Assembly (NCBI RefSeq): GCF_027789125.1
Contig: NZ_JAQFVF010000020.1
Location: 124,001 to 188,000, forward strand
Length of the DNA stretch: 64,000 nucleotides
Direction of reading: 5' to 3'
From: Paenibacillus aestuarii
GTDB taxonomy: Bacteria; Bacillota; Bacilli; Paenibacillales; NBRC-103111
The notes beneath the pieces are model-generated. The model saw only the letters and a list, made by a program, of their open reading frames with translations, made no database searches and was not told where the DNA came from. The position numbers were made by a program, and so were the translations under genes. Below are positions 24,755 to 33,121 of the stretch, one piece after another; positions within the stretch are counted from its first letter, which is position 1; the number at the start of each line of letters is the position of its first letter.

Positions 24755-26103
24755 GGGTAAAACGGTATGTTGTTGATTCCATGCCTGATGCTCTTCAAAA
24801 AATACGCGTCGATCTGGGCAAGGATGCGATCATTATCAATACCAAAGAAATCCGCACAGGCGGATTTCTAGGCATGTTCGGCAAGAAAAAAATTGAAGTT
24901 ATTGCCGCTATCGATGCCGGCTCCGGTGCAGCTAGCACCGATTCCGCCAAATCGTTGCAGGCGGCTGCGGCCAAAGTGCAAGCACCGGTTCGACCGGTTC
25001 AACCGGTTCAACCGCAGCGAGAGCAAGCGTATCAATCCGATTTTCCGGAAGTTCCGGATGTTCTGGCTGCGGTGGGAGCAGCGCCCTATAAAGAGTCGAA
25101 TAGGATGCCTCCAGCTCATGGAGCTGCTTCCTTGTATTCCCCCCAAGTCTATACCTCAACACCCAATGCATCCGTTAATCCTGTAACGCCTATGGTTACT
25201 ACTGCACCAGCAAGGGCAAATGTTAAAGAAGACATGCTTATGGAAGAAATGAAGCAGATGAAAGAAATGATGCGCAAATTGACATTGTCGAACGCAGCTT
25301 TGGAGTTGCCGGAGCCGTTGAAGAAGCTGGAACAACTACTGTTGGATCAAGAAGTGGACCCTAATCTAGTACAGCAACTGATCGAGGAAGTTATCGCGGA
25401 GCACGAGGAGTTGCAAACCGAAATCACGGACGATTCTGCACAACGCGCCATTCGCAACAAGCTGAATGTCATCATTCATTCGAATCATAGCAAGCGAATT
25501 GCCACTTCGACGCGGGTTGTTCACTTTGTCGGTCCGACAGGCGTGGGTAAAACGACGACGATAGCCAAGTTAGCCGCAGAGCAGGTACTTAAATATCAAC
25601 GTAAAGTCGGTTTCATTACTTCCGATACGTATCGTATTTCTGCGATTGAGCAGCTGAAAACTTACGCAACCATTTTAAATGTACCTATAGAAGTTGTCTT
25701 TTCGCCGCAAGATTTAACAAAAGCCTTTCATAATTTGGCACATTGCGATGTTATATTTATGGATACGGCTGGAAGGAATTTCAGAAACGAAATGTACGTT
25801 TCCGAACTGAATGCGCTACTGAAGTCTCAAGGTGAAAGCGAAACGATACTGGTGTTAAGTTTAACGACGAAATATCGAGATATGAAAGCAATCACGCACA
25901 ATTTCAATAAATTTAAGCTCGACAAAGTGTTATTTACGAAAATGGATGAAACGGACTCCTTCGGAGCTATTATCAACTTGGTTCATGACTTCTCGCTTCA
26001 GCTTTCCTATGTAACCAACGGTCAAAACGTACCGGATGACATTACTGAATTGAACGAGCATGAAATCATTGATCTTATAATGGAGGACCGCAGTCATGAA
26101 TGA
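24751..26103 (+). CDS. flhF: Flagellar biosynthesis GTPase FlhF
   Basis: SRP-family GTPase that positions flagella. The basic N-terminal B domain (about 1-150) is Pro/Ala-rich and includes a PVRPVQPVQPQ repeat. The N and G domains follow, with P-loop GPTGVGKTT at about 261-269, DTYRISAIEQLKTYA, and DTAGRN. 450 residues is longer than B. subtilis FlhF (about 366), mostly through the linker. It is coupled to flhA in front (ATGA) and overlaps flhG behind by 8 bases. Confidence 0.96.
   Translation: MRVKRYVVDSMPDALQKIRVDLGKDAIIINTKEIRTGGFLGMFGKKKIEVIAAIDAGSGAASTDSAKSLQAAAAKVQAPVRPVQPVQPQREQAYQSDFPEVPDVLAAVGAAPYKESNRMPPAHGAASLYSPQVYTSTPNASVNPVTPMVTTAPARANVKEDMLMEEMKQMKEMMRKLTLSNAALELPEPLKKLEQLLLDQEVDPNLVQQLIEEVIAEHEELQTEITDDSAQRAIRNKLNVIIHSNHSKRIATSTRVVHFVGPTGVGKTTTIAKLAAEQVLKYQRKVGFITSDTYRISAIEQLKTYATILNVPIEVVFSPQDLTKAFHNLAHCDVIFMDTAGRNFRNEMYVSELNALLKSQGESETILVLSLTTKYRDMKAITHNFNKFKLDKVLFTKMDETDSFGAIINLVHDFSLQLSYVTNGQNVPDDITELNEHEIIDLIMEDRSHE
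24984..25010 (+). repeat. Three tandem 9-bp units in flhF
   Basis: ACCGGTTCG, ACCGGTTCA and ACCGGTTCA follow each other, then a partial ACCG. They encode PV(R/Q) repeats in the FlhF linker. The period is a multiple of three, so slippage would keep frame. Confidence 0.8.
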
Positions 26104-26968
26104 CCAAGCCCAAGGGTTACGGAACCTGGTACAACACCAAAATGAGAAAAGTACGAGGACGACCAGGATTATCACCGTGACTAGCGGGAAGGGAGGTGTA
26201 GGGAAGTCTAATTTCACACTGAACTTTGCACTTTCCCTACAAGCTCTAGGCTACAAAGTAATCGTCTTCGATGCTGACATCGGTTTAGCCAATATCGATG
26301 TGCTGATGGGCATTTCTTCGCAACATAATTTATACCATCTCTTGAAAAAAGAAAAGTCGATCTGGGAGATCATCCAAAAAGGTAGCAATGGCATTGAGTT
26401 TATTGCCGGCGGATCAGGCTTTACTGATCTGGTCCAATTATCGGATGATGAGATGAATTATTTTGTAGAGCAAGTGACGCAGCTTCATGGTTATGCCGAC
26501 TATATCATCTTTGATACAGGTGCAGGCTTATCCAAAGAAACGCTGAATTTCATTCTTGCTGCAGAAGAAACGATCGTCGTTACGACGCCAGAACCGACAT
26601 CGATTACGGATGCCTATGCCATCATCAAAATGATCAGCAGCATGGGACATCCTGTCAACTTTAAACTGGTCATAAACCGGGTGACAGATGCCAAAGAAGG
26701 TAAACAAACGGCCGATAAAATCAGCCTGGTGGCCAAACAATTTCTGGATTTGGATATTCCATCCATCGGGTATTTAGAAGATGACCAAGCCGTCTCCAAA
26801 GCAGTTCGCAAGCAAATTCCTTTCACCATTGCTTTTCCGAATTCGATAGCGGCCAAGAGTGTTCGGCTTATTGCTGAGAATTATGTGAAAGGGATCAAAC
26901 CTTCTGATGCAGCGGGGCGCTCCGGCATTAAAGGTTTTTTAAACAAAATGTTGAAGCTGACAAAATAA
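26096..26968 (+). CDS. flhG: Flagellum number regulator FlhG (YlxH, MinD-like ATPase)
   Basis: MinD/ParA ATPase of 290 residues that stimulates FlhF GTPase and controls flagellar number and C-ring assembly. It has the deviant Walker A SGKGGVGKS (about 30-38), the DADIGLANIDVLMG switch and the FDTGAG motif. The C-terminus has a basic helix (GFLNKMLKLTK) resembling a membrane-targeting sequence. The N-terminal stretch NDQAQGLRNLVQ resembles the DQAxxLR motif that activates FlhF. It overlaps flhF. Confidence 0.95.
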   Translation: MNDQAQGLRNLVQHQNEKSTRTTRIITVTSGKGGVGKSNFTLNFALSLQALGYKVIVFDADIGLANIDVLMGISSQHNLYHLLKKEKSIWEIIQKGSNGIEFIAGGSGFTDLVQLSDDEMNYFVEQVTQLHGYADYIIFDTGAGLSKETLNFILAAEETIVVTTPEPTSITDAYAIIKMISSMGHPVNFKLVINRVTDAKEGKQTADKISLVAKQFLDLDIPSIGYLEDDQAVSKAVRKQIPFTIAFPNSIAAKSVRLIAENYVKGIKPSDAAGRSGIKGFLNKMLKLTK

Positions 26969-27010
26969 ATTCAACGAGTCATAAGTAATTGATCATAAGG
27001 GGGGATCAGC

Positions 27011-28117
27011 ATGGCACCTTACCAGATACTCGTCGTAGATGACTCCGTCTTTATGCGCAAAATTATTAGTGATCTGATCACTGAAAATCCGCAATTTAAT
27101 GTCATTGGCACCGCCAAAAACGGTAAAGAGGCTGTAGAACAGGTCAAACTTTTAAAGCCGAACGCTGTGACGATGGACATCGAAATGCCGGTGATGAACG
27201 GTCTAGAAGCACTGCAACAAATCATGACGGAACAACCGACTCCGGTCATTATGCTAAGCTCCCTCACGCAAGAGGGAGCGGCGGAAACGATCAAAGCGCT
27301 CGAATTGGGGGCTGTTGATTTTATCGGTAAGCCTTCTGGCTCCATCTCTTTGGATTTATATAAAGTGAAGCAAATGCTTCACGAAAAGCTGCAAATTGCT
27401 GTGAAAAGTAAGATGCGTTCGCTTCATCCATCTTCGCCTCCAAGAATCATTCAGCCGCCTGCACAGAGGAGCATTCCGGAAGCGGCTAAGCTGCCTGAGG
27501 TGAAACTATCGGCAAGAGTAGGCGCGAGTGTGACGCATTTTGATCATTTGGTTGCGATAGGGACTTCTACGGGAGGTCCACGCGCACTCCATCAAGTGAT
27601 CTCTAACATCCCGGCTGACTTTCCAGCGCCAATTCTTATCGTTCAACACATGCCGCCGAATTTCACGAAATCACTGGCACAGCGCTTGAATGATATTTCA
27701 CATATAAAAGTCGTTGAAGCGCAAGATGGGGATATCCTTCATATTGCAACTGCTTATATTGCTCCTGGCGGTTGGCATATGACAGCATACAAAGACTCTT
27801 CTAAAATTTACAAGATACGTTTAACGAAAGAAGAGCCCCGATCCGGACATCGACCTTCTGTGGATGTCATGTTTGAGTCGTTGCTGGCAATGGACGAGCT
27901 TAAACGCCACATAGTCCTAATGACAGGAATGGGGAGTGATGGTGCCAAAGGCATGCTGGCTTTGAAGCAAGTAGGGGCCATTACGACAATTGCTGAGTCT
28001 GAAGAGACATGTGTTGTGTATGGAATGCCTAGAGCGGCTGTCGAACTTAAAGCTGCCATGCATGTGCTGCCGCAGCAAGATATAGCTTCCAAGATTGCAC
28101 AAGCCGTACTGACTTAA
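27011..28117 (+). CDS. cheB: Chemotaxis response regulator protein-glutamate methylesterase CheB
   Basis: Removes methyl groups from chemoreceptors (and deamidates glutamines) when phosphorylated. The receiver domain has phosphoacceptor Asp56 (VTMDIEMPVMNG). A variable linker (about 130-175) leads to the catalytic domain with Ser186 (GTSTGGPRAL), His213 (VQHMPPNF) and Asp310 (MGSDGAKGM). 368 residues is the normal size. The start follows AAGGGGGGAT. No cheR partner is in this window; in B. subtilis cheR is also elsewhere. Confidence 0.97.
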   Translation: MAPYQILVVDDSVFMRKIISDLITENPQFNVIGTAKNGKEAVEQVKLLKPNAVTMDIEMPVMNGLEALQQIMTEQPTPVIMLSSLTQEGAAETIKALELGAVDFIGKPSGSISLDLYKVKQMLHEKLQIAVKSKMRSLHPSSPPRIIQPPAQRSIPEAAKLPEVKLSARVGASVTHFDHLVAIGTSTGGPRALHQVISNIPADFPAPILIVQHMPPNFTKSLAQRLNDISHIKVVEAQDGDILHIATAYIAPGGWHMTAYKDSSKIYKIRLTKEEPRSGHRPSVDVMFESLLAMDELKRHIVLMTGMGSDGAKGMLALKQVGAITTIAESEETCVVYGMPRAAVELKAAMHVLPQQDIASKIAQAVLT

Positions 28118-28164
28118 ATCGACCGAAGCAATGCAAGTTACATATTGATCCTTTATGGGGGTGT

Positions 28165-30249
28165 ATGGTTTTGGAACTCAGTCAATATTTATCGATGTTC
28201 ATCGACGAGTCGAGAGAACATCTGCAGGCCATGAACGAAAACCTGCTTAACTTGGAAAGTAATCCGCAAGATATTAGCATTGTTCACAATATTTTTCGTT
28301 CTGCCCATACGTTAAAAGGGATGTCCGCAACGATGGGATTTGAGGATCTTGCTTCTTTGACGCACGAAATGGAGAATGTGCTGGATTTAGTCAGAAACCA
28401 CAAGTTGGAAATGAATCCTTTTATCTTTGATTGTATTTTTAAAAGTCTGGATTCACTAGAATCCATGGTAGAAGATATTATTCAAGGTGGCACAGGCAAA
28501 GCGGATGTGACGCAAATCGTAGCAGCATTGCGGTCCATCGTAACCGGAGATTATAACAAACCGCAAGCCGCCGCAGCTGCCAAAGTGGAAGATCCAGTGA
28601 AAGGAATTGACCTGGACGAGTTTCAGTACTCTATTTTGGAGCAATCTATCGATGCCGGCTTTCTAGTCTTCTACGTCGAAGTGAGTGTTCAAGAGAATTG
28701 TGTCTTGAAAGCTGCACGAGCTTACATGGTCTTCGATGTGTTGGAACGAAACGGCGAAATTGTGAAAGCTACGCCTTCCGTACAAGAAATCGAACAAGAG
28801 AAATTCGACCGTACGTTCTCCTTATACTATATTTCCAGGGTAGATCAAGCAACTTTGGAAAAAGAGATCTTGAGCGTATCGGAAATCGAATCTACGGTCA
28901 TCATCACGGTTGATAAAGAATCGCTAACCGAAATGTCGCGTCCGAAAGCGGAAGTGGAAGCAGGCAGACAAGAAATTGCAGCGGCCGTGGCAACAGCAGC
29001 GAATATGGCTGATGGACTGGCTGCCGCGCCTGCACCTCTGCCGGCAGCGAAGGCTGCGGCTAAACCTGCTGCAGCAGCAGGCGGCGGCGTGCCGATCGCC
29101 AATCGCACGATTCGTGTAGATATTGAACGTCTGGACGCGTTGATGAACTTGTTCAGCGAGCTGCTCATCGACCGTGTGCGGTTGGAGCAGTTGGCCAGCG
29201 AAGTCAAGCGCAACGATTTGACGGAAACTGTCGAACACATGTCCAGAGTGAGCAGTGACTTGCAGAACATTGTGTTGAAGCTGCGCATGGTGCCGGTAGA
29301 TTCCGTATTCAACCGTTTCCCGCGGATGATCCGAGATTTGGCCAAATCGCTGGATAAGAAAGTCGATTTGATTATTACAGGAGCGGAAACCGAGCTTGAT
29401 CGTACGGTCATCGACGAAATTGGCGACCCGCTTGTCCATTTGCTCCGTAATGCAGTGGATCACGGGGTTGAGTCCATCAGCGAGCGCTTGGCTGCAGGCA
29501 AAAGCGAGCATGGAACGATCCATCTCCGCGCCTTCCACAGTGGGAACCACGTTTTCATTGAGATCGAAGAGGATGGACGTGGTATTTACCGCGAGAAAGT
29601 GCTGAAAACTGCATTGAAAAATGGTCTCGTAACACAGGAACAAGCGGCTAAGCTCAGTGACTTGGAAGTCTATAACTTGCTGTTCGAATCAGGATTCAGT
29701 ACGGCTGATAAAATTTCTGATATTTCCGGCCGTGGCGTAGGTCTTGATGTGGTAAAAACGAAAATCCAAATGCTCGGCGGTCATGTTCAGGTTGATTCCA
29801 AGCCAGGACTCGGAAGCAAGTTCTCGGTTCAACTGCCGTTGACGCTGTCGATCATTTCCGCGATGCTGGTTCGCCTTGGCAGTGAGAAATATGCGATTCC
29901 GTTGTCTTCGATCGTCGAGACATCTGCGATTCAAAAATCACAAATCCGCAATATCCATGGAAACAAAATGGTGGACTACCGCAACTCGGTCATTCCGCTC
30001 GTTTCTCTCAGCTCGCTGTTCGAAGTTCCTGATTTCAATGAAGATCTGGAAGAAGAGACAGAGATCGTTGTTGTTCGCAAAGGTGACAAACAAGTTGCGC
30101 TTATGGTTGATGAATTCATTGGCCAGCAAGAGATCGTATTGAAATCTTTGGGTAATTATATGACTGGATTGTTCGCCATTTCCGGGGCTACGATTTTAGG
30201 CGACGGACAAGTAGCTTTAATTATTGATACGAATGCACTTATCAAATAG
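28165..30249 (+). CDS. cheA: Chemotaxis sensor histidine kinase CheA
   Basis: Central kinase that phosphorylates CheY and CheB. Domains over 694 residues: HPt with His48 (IFRSAHTLKGMSATMGF); the P2 docking domain (about 155-255); an Ala/Pro-rich linker (about 265-310); the dimerisation helices (about 312-375); the HATPase domain with N-box HLLRNAVDHGVES near 425, DGRGIYREKV near 470 and GRGVGLDVVK near 522; and a C-terminal CheW-like domain (about 555-694). The ATG at 28165 is preceded by GGGGGTG. Confidence 0.97.
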   Translation: MVLELSQYLSMFIDESREHLQAMNENLLNLESNPQDISIVHNIFRSAHTLKGMSATMGFEDLASLTHEMENVLDLVRNHKLEMNPFIFDCIFKSLDSLESMVEDIIQGGTGKADVTQIVAALRSIVTGDYNKPQAAAAAKVEDPVKGIDLDEFQYSILEQSIDAGFLVFYVEVSVQENCVLKAARAYMVFDVLERNGEIVKATPSVQEIEQEKFDRTFSLYYISRVDQATLEKEILSVSEIESTVIITVDKESLTEMSRPKAEVEAGRQEIAAAVATAANMADGLAAAPAPLPAAKAAAKPAAAAGGGVPIANRTIRVDIERLDALMNLFSELLIDRVRLEQLASEVKRNDLTETVEHMSRVSSDLQNIVLKLRMVPVDSVFNRFPRMIRDLAKSLDKKVDLIITGAETELDRTVIDEIGDPLVHLLRNAVDHGVESISERLAAGKSEHGTIHLRAFHSGNHVFIEIEEDGRGIYREKVLKTALKNGLVTQEQAAKLSDLEVYNLLFESGFSTADKISDISGRGVGLDVVKTKIQMLGGHVQVDSKPGLGSKFSVQLPLTLSIISAMLVRLGSEKYAIPLSSIVETSAIQKSQIRNIHGNKMVDYRNSVIPLVSLSSLFEVPDFNEDLEEETEIVVVRKGDKQVALMVDEFIGQQEIVLKSLGNYMTGLFAISGATILGDGQVALIIDTNALIK

Positions 30250-30278
30250 GCTAGCTATATATTTAGGGAGGGTTTAGC

Positions 30279-30740
30279 GTGGGAGAAGAAAAAAAGGTCA
30301 TCGTATTCGCACTAGGGTCTGAAGAGTACGGGGTAGAGGTTGAGAAAGTAAGAACGATTGAAAGAATGCAGCCAATGACGCGTGTTCCTAAAGCGCCTGA
30401 GTTTATCAAAGGTGTAATCAATCTCCGCGGTGTTGTCATTCCGATTATCGATCTGCGCGCAAGATTTGGCCTGGAACTCAAGGAATATACAGATGCAACA
30501 CGGATTATCATCGTATCCGCCGGTGAATTTGAAGTCGGCTTGATCGTAGACACGGCTAATGATGTCATTGATATCGACTCCGATCACATCGATAATCCGC
30601 CAGAAGTGGTTGGCGGCATTCGTGCCAAATATTTGGACGGCATTGCCCGTGTCGGCGATTCCAGACTGTTAGTGCTGCTCAATCTGGAGCAAGTTCTTGA
30701 CCGTCAAGAAATTCAGCAATTGGAAAGAGCTGAACAATAA
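30279..30740 (+). CDS. cheW: Chemotaxis coupling protein CheW
   Basis: Adaptor between receptors and CheA, 153 residues, a single CheW SH3-like fold. Diagnostic strands are VIVFALGSEEYGVEVEKVRT, FIKGVINLRGVVIPIIDLR and DGIARVGDSRLLVLLNLEQVL. It starts with GTG after GGGAGG at 30267-30272. cheC begins directly at its stop. Confidence 0.97.
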   Translation: MGEEKKVIVFALGSEEYGVEVEKVRTIERMQPMTRVPKAPEFIKGVINLRGVVIPIIDLRARFGLELKEYTDATRIIIVSAGEFEVGLIVDTANDVIDIDSDHIDNPPEVVGGIRAKYLDGIARVGDSRLLVLLNLEQVLDRQEIQQLERAEQ

Positions 30741-31361
30741 GTGAACCCTTTTGTTGAGTTTGCAGATTTTCAGATGGATGTACTTAAAGAAGTGGGGAAT
30801 ATCGGCGCAGGGCATGCAGCGACTGCGCTTTCCACCCTGCTGGACAAGCCCATCGATATGTTAGTTCCGAAAGTGCGCATGCTACCTTTTGAAGAAATTT
30901 GCGAAAGCGTGGGTGGAGCGGAGACGGTCGTTCTTGCCATTTTTCTGCGAGTTGAAGGGGATGCGCCAGGTAATATGTTTTTCATTATTCATCTGGAATC
31001 TGCCAAAAATATGCTTCGGGATTTAATCGGCCTCAACGTGCAGGATGATGAGACGTATTCCGAGTTGGAGCTATCCGCATTGAATGAAATTGGAAATATT
31101 TTGGCGGGGTCGTATCTTTCCTCGTTGGCAGATTTTACACAACTGAATATGCAGCCGACAGTTCCTTCGCTTGCGATTGATATGGCCGGCGCGATTCTAA
31201 GCTATGGCTTGCTGCAATTCGGGCAAATGGGCGACCAGGCTTTACTTATTGATACGAAATTTTTGGAGGGGGAAAATGAAGTACAGGGGCACTTTTTCCT
31301 TATTCCTGATCCAGAGTCATTCGAGAAGATCTTTTCAGCACTAGGAGTAGGAGCTCCATGA
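30741..31361 (+). CDS. cheC: CheY-P phosphatase CheC
   Basis: Dephosphorylates CheY and regulates CheD. 206 residues with two phosphatase motifs: the first has Glu17, Asn20 and Pro43 (LKEVGNIGAGHAATALSTLL...VP), the second NEIGNILAG near 113-121. The GTG start abuts the cheW TAA with no gap. Its stop overlaps cheD (ATGA), which fits the known CheC-CheD complex. Confidence 0.96.
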   Translation: MNPFVEFADFQMDVLKEVGNIGAGHAATALSTLLDKPIDMLVPKVRMLPFEEICESVGGAETVVLAIFLRVEGDAPGNMFFIIHLESAKNMLRDLIGLNVQDDETYSELELSALNEIGNILAGSYLSSLADFTQLNMQPTVPSLAIDMAGAILSYGLLQFGQMGDQALLIDTKFLEGENEVQGHFFLIPDPESFEKIFSALGVGAP

Positions 31362-31852
31362 GCTTAGACAATTTGATTAAAGTTGGCATGGCTGATTTAA
31401 ATGTAGCCCACAACACAGGCGTGCTCAAAACAACCGGTTTAGGATCATGTGTTGGCGTTACCCTGTTTGATAGCCGCACGAAGGTTGCAGGAATGGCGCA
31501 TGTCATGCTGCCCTCTTCAGATATTGCTCGCGAAGGCACTATAAACTTAGCCAAATATGCGGACACTGCGATACCTGAATTAATTGCCCGTATGCAGAAA
31601 CTTGGTGCTCAAGTAAGCCGGATGGAAGCCAAGCTAGCCGGAGGCGCCCAAATGTTTGCTTTTGCAGGAAATAATGATACGATGAGAATTGGACCGAGAA
31701 ATGTAGAATCTTGTAAAGAAATGTTGAATAAGTACGGTATTCCAATCAAAGCTGAGGATACGGGGGCGAACTACGGACGAACAATTGAATTTAATTGTGA
31801 ATCCGGTGTTCTAGTCATACGCAGTGTCCAACAAGGAGTAAAGGAAATTTAA
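31358..31852 (+). CDS. cheD: Chemoreceptor glutamine deamidase CheD
   Basis: Deamidates receptor glutamines and stimulates CheC. The catalytic Cys31 (TGLGSCVGVTLFD) and His48 (MAHVMLP) are present. 164 residues, the normal size. Coupled to cheC by the ATGA overlap. In the Bacillus system CheC, CheD and CheY-P form an adaptation loop alongside methylation. Confidence 0.96.
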   Translation: MSLDNLIKVGMADLNVAHNTGVLKTTGLGSCVGVTLFDSRTKVAGMAHVMLPSSDIAREGTINLAKYADTAIPELIARMQKLGAQVSRMEAKLAGGAQMFAFAGNNDTMRIGPRNVESCKEMLNKYGIPIKAEDTGANYGRTIEFNCESGVLVIRSVQQGVKEI

Positions 31853-31855
31853 CGT

Positions 31856-32284
31856 ATGTTTGGAACGATTCGAATCAATTTTATCGTAGCTGCTCTGGCG
31901 GCAGTCCTGACTTTTGCTCTCTCGATCAGCAACAATTTGCTGCTGACGACCTGCTTGAGAAGCTTATATAGCTTTATCATTCTTTTTGTGTTGTCATTTG
32001 TATTTCGCTGGGTTGTCGGATTTATGATTCATCTGGATAACGCCAATCCTAAACATGTGAATGAAGAACCTGCACAACCTGCGGTTGGACAGACGCTGGA
32101 TCTGACAACGCCGGATGAAGATGCGGAGACAAGGGAATTGCTCAAAGCCAACATGAATGCAGTTCCTTCATCTCCAGCCAATGACACACAGTTTTCACCA
32201 CTGAACCCACCTAAGCTCGTCAGCAAGAATAATTTGGATCCAGAACAACTGGCTGGTGCCTTAAGACGTTTGTCAGAAGACTAA
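31856..32284 (+). CDS. Two-helix membrane protein of unknown function between cheD and sigD
   Basis: 142 residues; I do not recognise a named family. Two hydrophobic segments lie at about 8-30 (FIVAALAAVLTFALSIS) and 35-59 (SLYSFIILFVLSFVFRWVVGFMI), followed by a hydrophilic, probably cytoplasmic tail rich in Pro, Asn and acidic residues. The tail ends in a compact motif, LDPEQLAGALRRLSED. It begins 3 bases after the cheD stop and is followed at once by sigD, so it is surely cotranscribed. B. subtilis has no gene between cheD and sigD. A role in motility or in SigD/CheD control is only inferred. Confidence 0.75.
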   Translation: MFGTIRINFIVAALAAVLTFALSISNNLLLTTCLRSLYSFIILFVLSFVFRWVVGFMIHLDNANPKHVNEEPAQPAVGQTLDLTTPDEDAETRELLKANMNAVPSSPANDTQFSPLNPPKLVSKNNLDPEQLAGALRRLSED

Positions 32285-32303
32285 GGATGGTGAAACGTAA
32301 GAC

Positions 32304-33092
32304 ATGATCGAACAAAAACAACTACAACTGGCGAATATCGAGCTTTGGAAGCAGTGGAAGGAGCAGGGTTGGGTCCCTGCGAAACAGTCACTTATCGAAA
32401 GCTACTTACCTTTGGTCGATTATGTTTCTGGACGTCTTGCCATTGGCTTGCCCAAAAGCGTCTCCAAGGAAGATTTGTCTAGCTATGGCGTTATGGGACT
32501 CATTGATGCCGTAGAGAAGTTCGACTATGAACGGGGTTTGCAATTCGAGACTTACGCTTCATGGCGGATTCGCGGCGCGATAATTGACGGCCTCCGCCAA
32601 GGGGACTGGGTTCCCCGTTCCATTAGGGATAAGGCGAAAAAGGTTGAAGATGCGTATCAAAAGCTGGAGCAGCAATATTTGCGGTCCGTTACAGATGCCG
32701 AAATGAGCGCATACTTACAGATCAGCGAGCAGGAATTTGTACAAATGCTGCAGGATATTTCCATTACGACGATATGTTCCTTTGATGATCCGATTCGGGA
32801 AGAAGAATCCGAAACACGACTTTCGTTGATCATTGACGAAAAGGCCAAAAATCCCGATTTTAAAGTCAATGAATTTTATCTAAAAGAAACATTAGCCAAA
32901 GCCATTGACAAGCTAACGGAGAAAGAAAGAACGGTAGTGTCCTTATTTTATTTTGAAGAACTATCTTTAGGTGAAATCGCCGAAGTGATGAGCTTATCGC
33001 CTTCCCGGATTTCTCAATTGCATTCCAAGGCTATTCTTCGTCTTAAGGGAGCCCTGGGGCGCTTTAAAACACAGCTTTTTCAAGATACCTAA
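32304..33092 (+). CDS. sigD: RNA polymerase sigma factor SigD (FliA family)
   Basis: Sigma-28-type factor for late flagellar, chemotaxis and autolysin genes. 262 residues: region 2 (YGVMGLIDAVEKFDYERGLQFETYASWRIRGAIIDGLR), region 3 (about 115-165) and region 4 with helix-turn-helix LSLGEIAEVMSLSPSRISQLH near 220-240. It lies near the 3' end of the long operon, as in B. subtilis, where that distal position limits SigD level and makes motility bistable. The ribosome binding site is weak (GGATGGTGAAACG). Confidence 0.96.
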   Translation: MIEQKQLQLANIELWKQWKEQGWVPAKQSLIESYLPLVDYVSGRLAIGLPKSVSKEDLSSYGVMGLIDAVEKFDYERGLQFETYASWRIRGAIIDGLRQGDWVPRSIRDKAKKVEDAYQKLEQQYLRSVTDAEMSAYLQISEQEFVQMLQDISITTICSFDDPIREEESETRLSLIIDEKAKNPDFKVNEFYLKETLAKAIDKLTEKERTVVSLFYFEELSLGEIAEVMSLSPSRISQLHSKAILRLKGALGRFKTQLFQDT

Positions 33093-33121
33093 TTTGAAGG
33101 ACATGAAAGGGTGGTATGTCC

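Noticed and set aside
26989..27008. TGATC/GATCA inverted repeat that would place the cheB ribosome binding site in a loop
   Set aside because: Only five base pairs over a ten-base loop; such repeats are common by chance.
28924..29643. Minus-strand open frame of 239 codons antisense to cheA
   Set aside because: The + strand frame encodes the conserved CheA dimerisation and kinase domains; the antisense product looks random.
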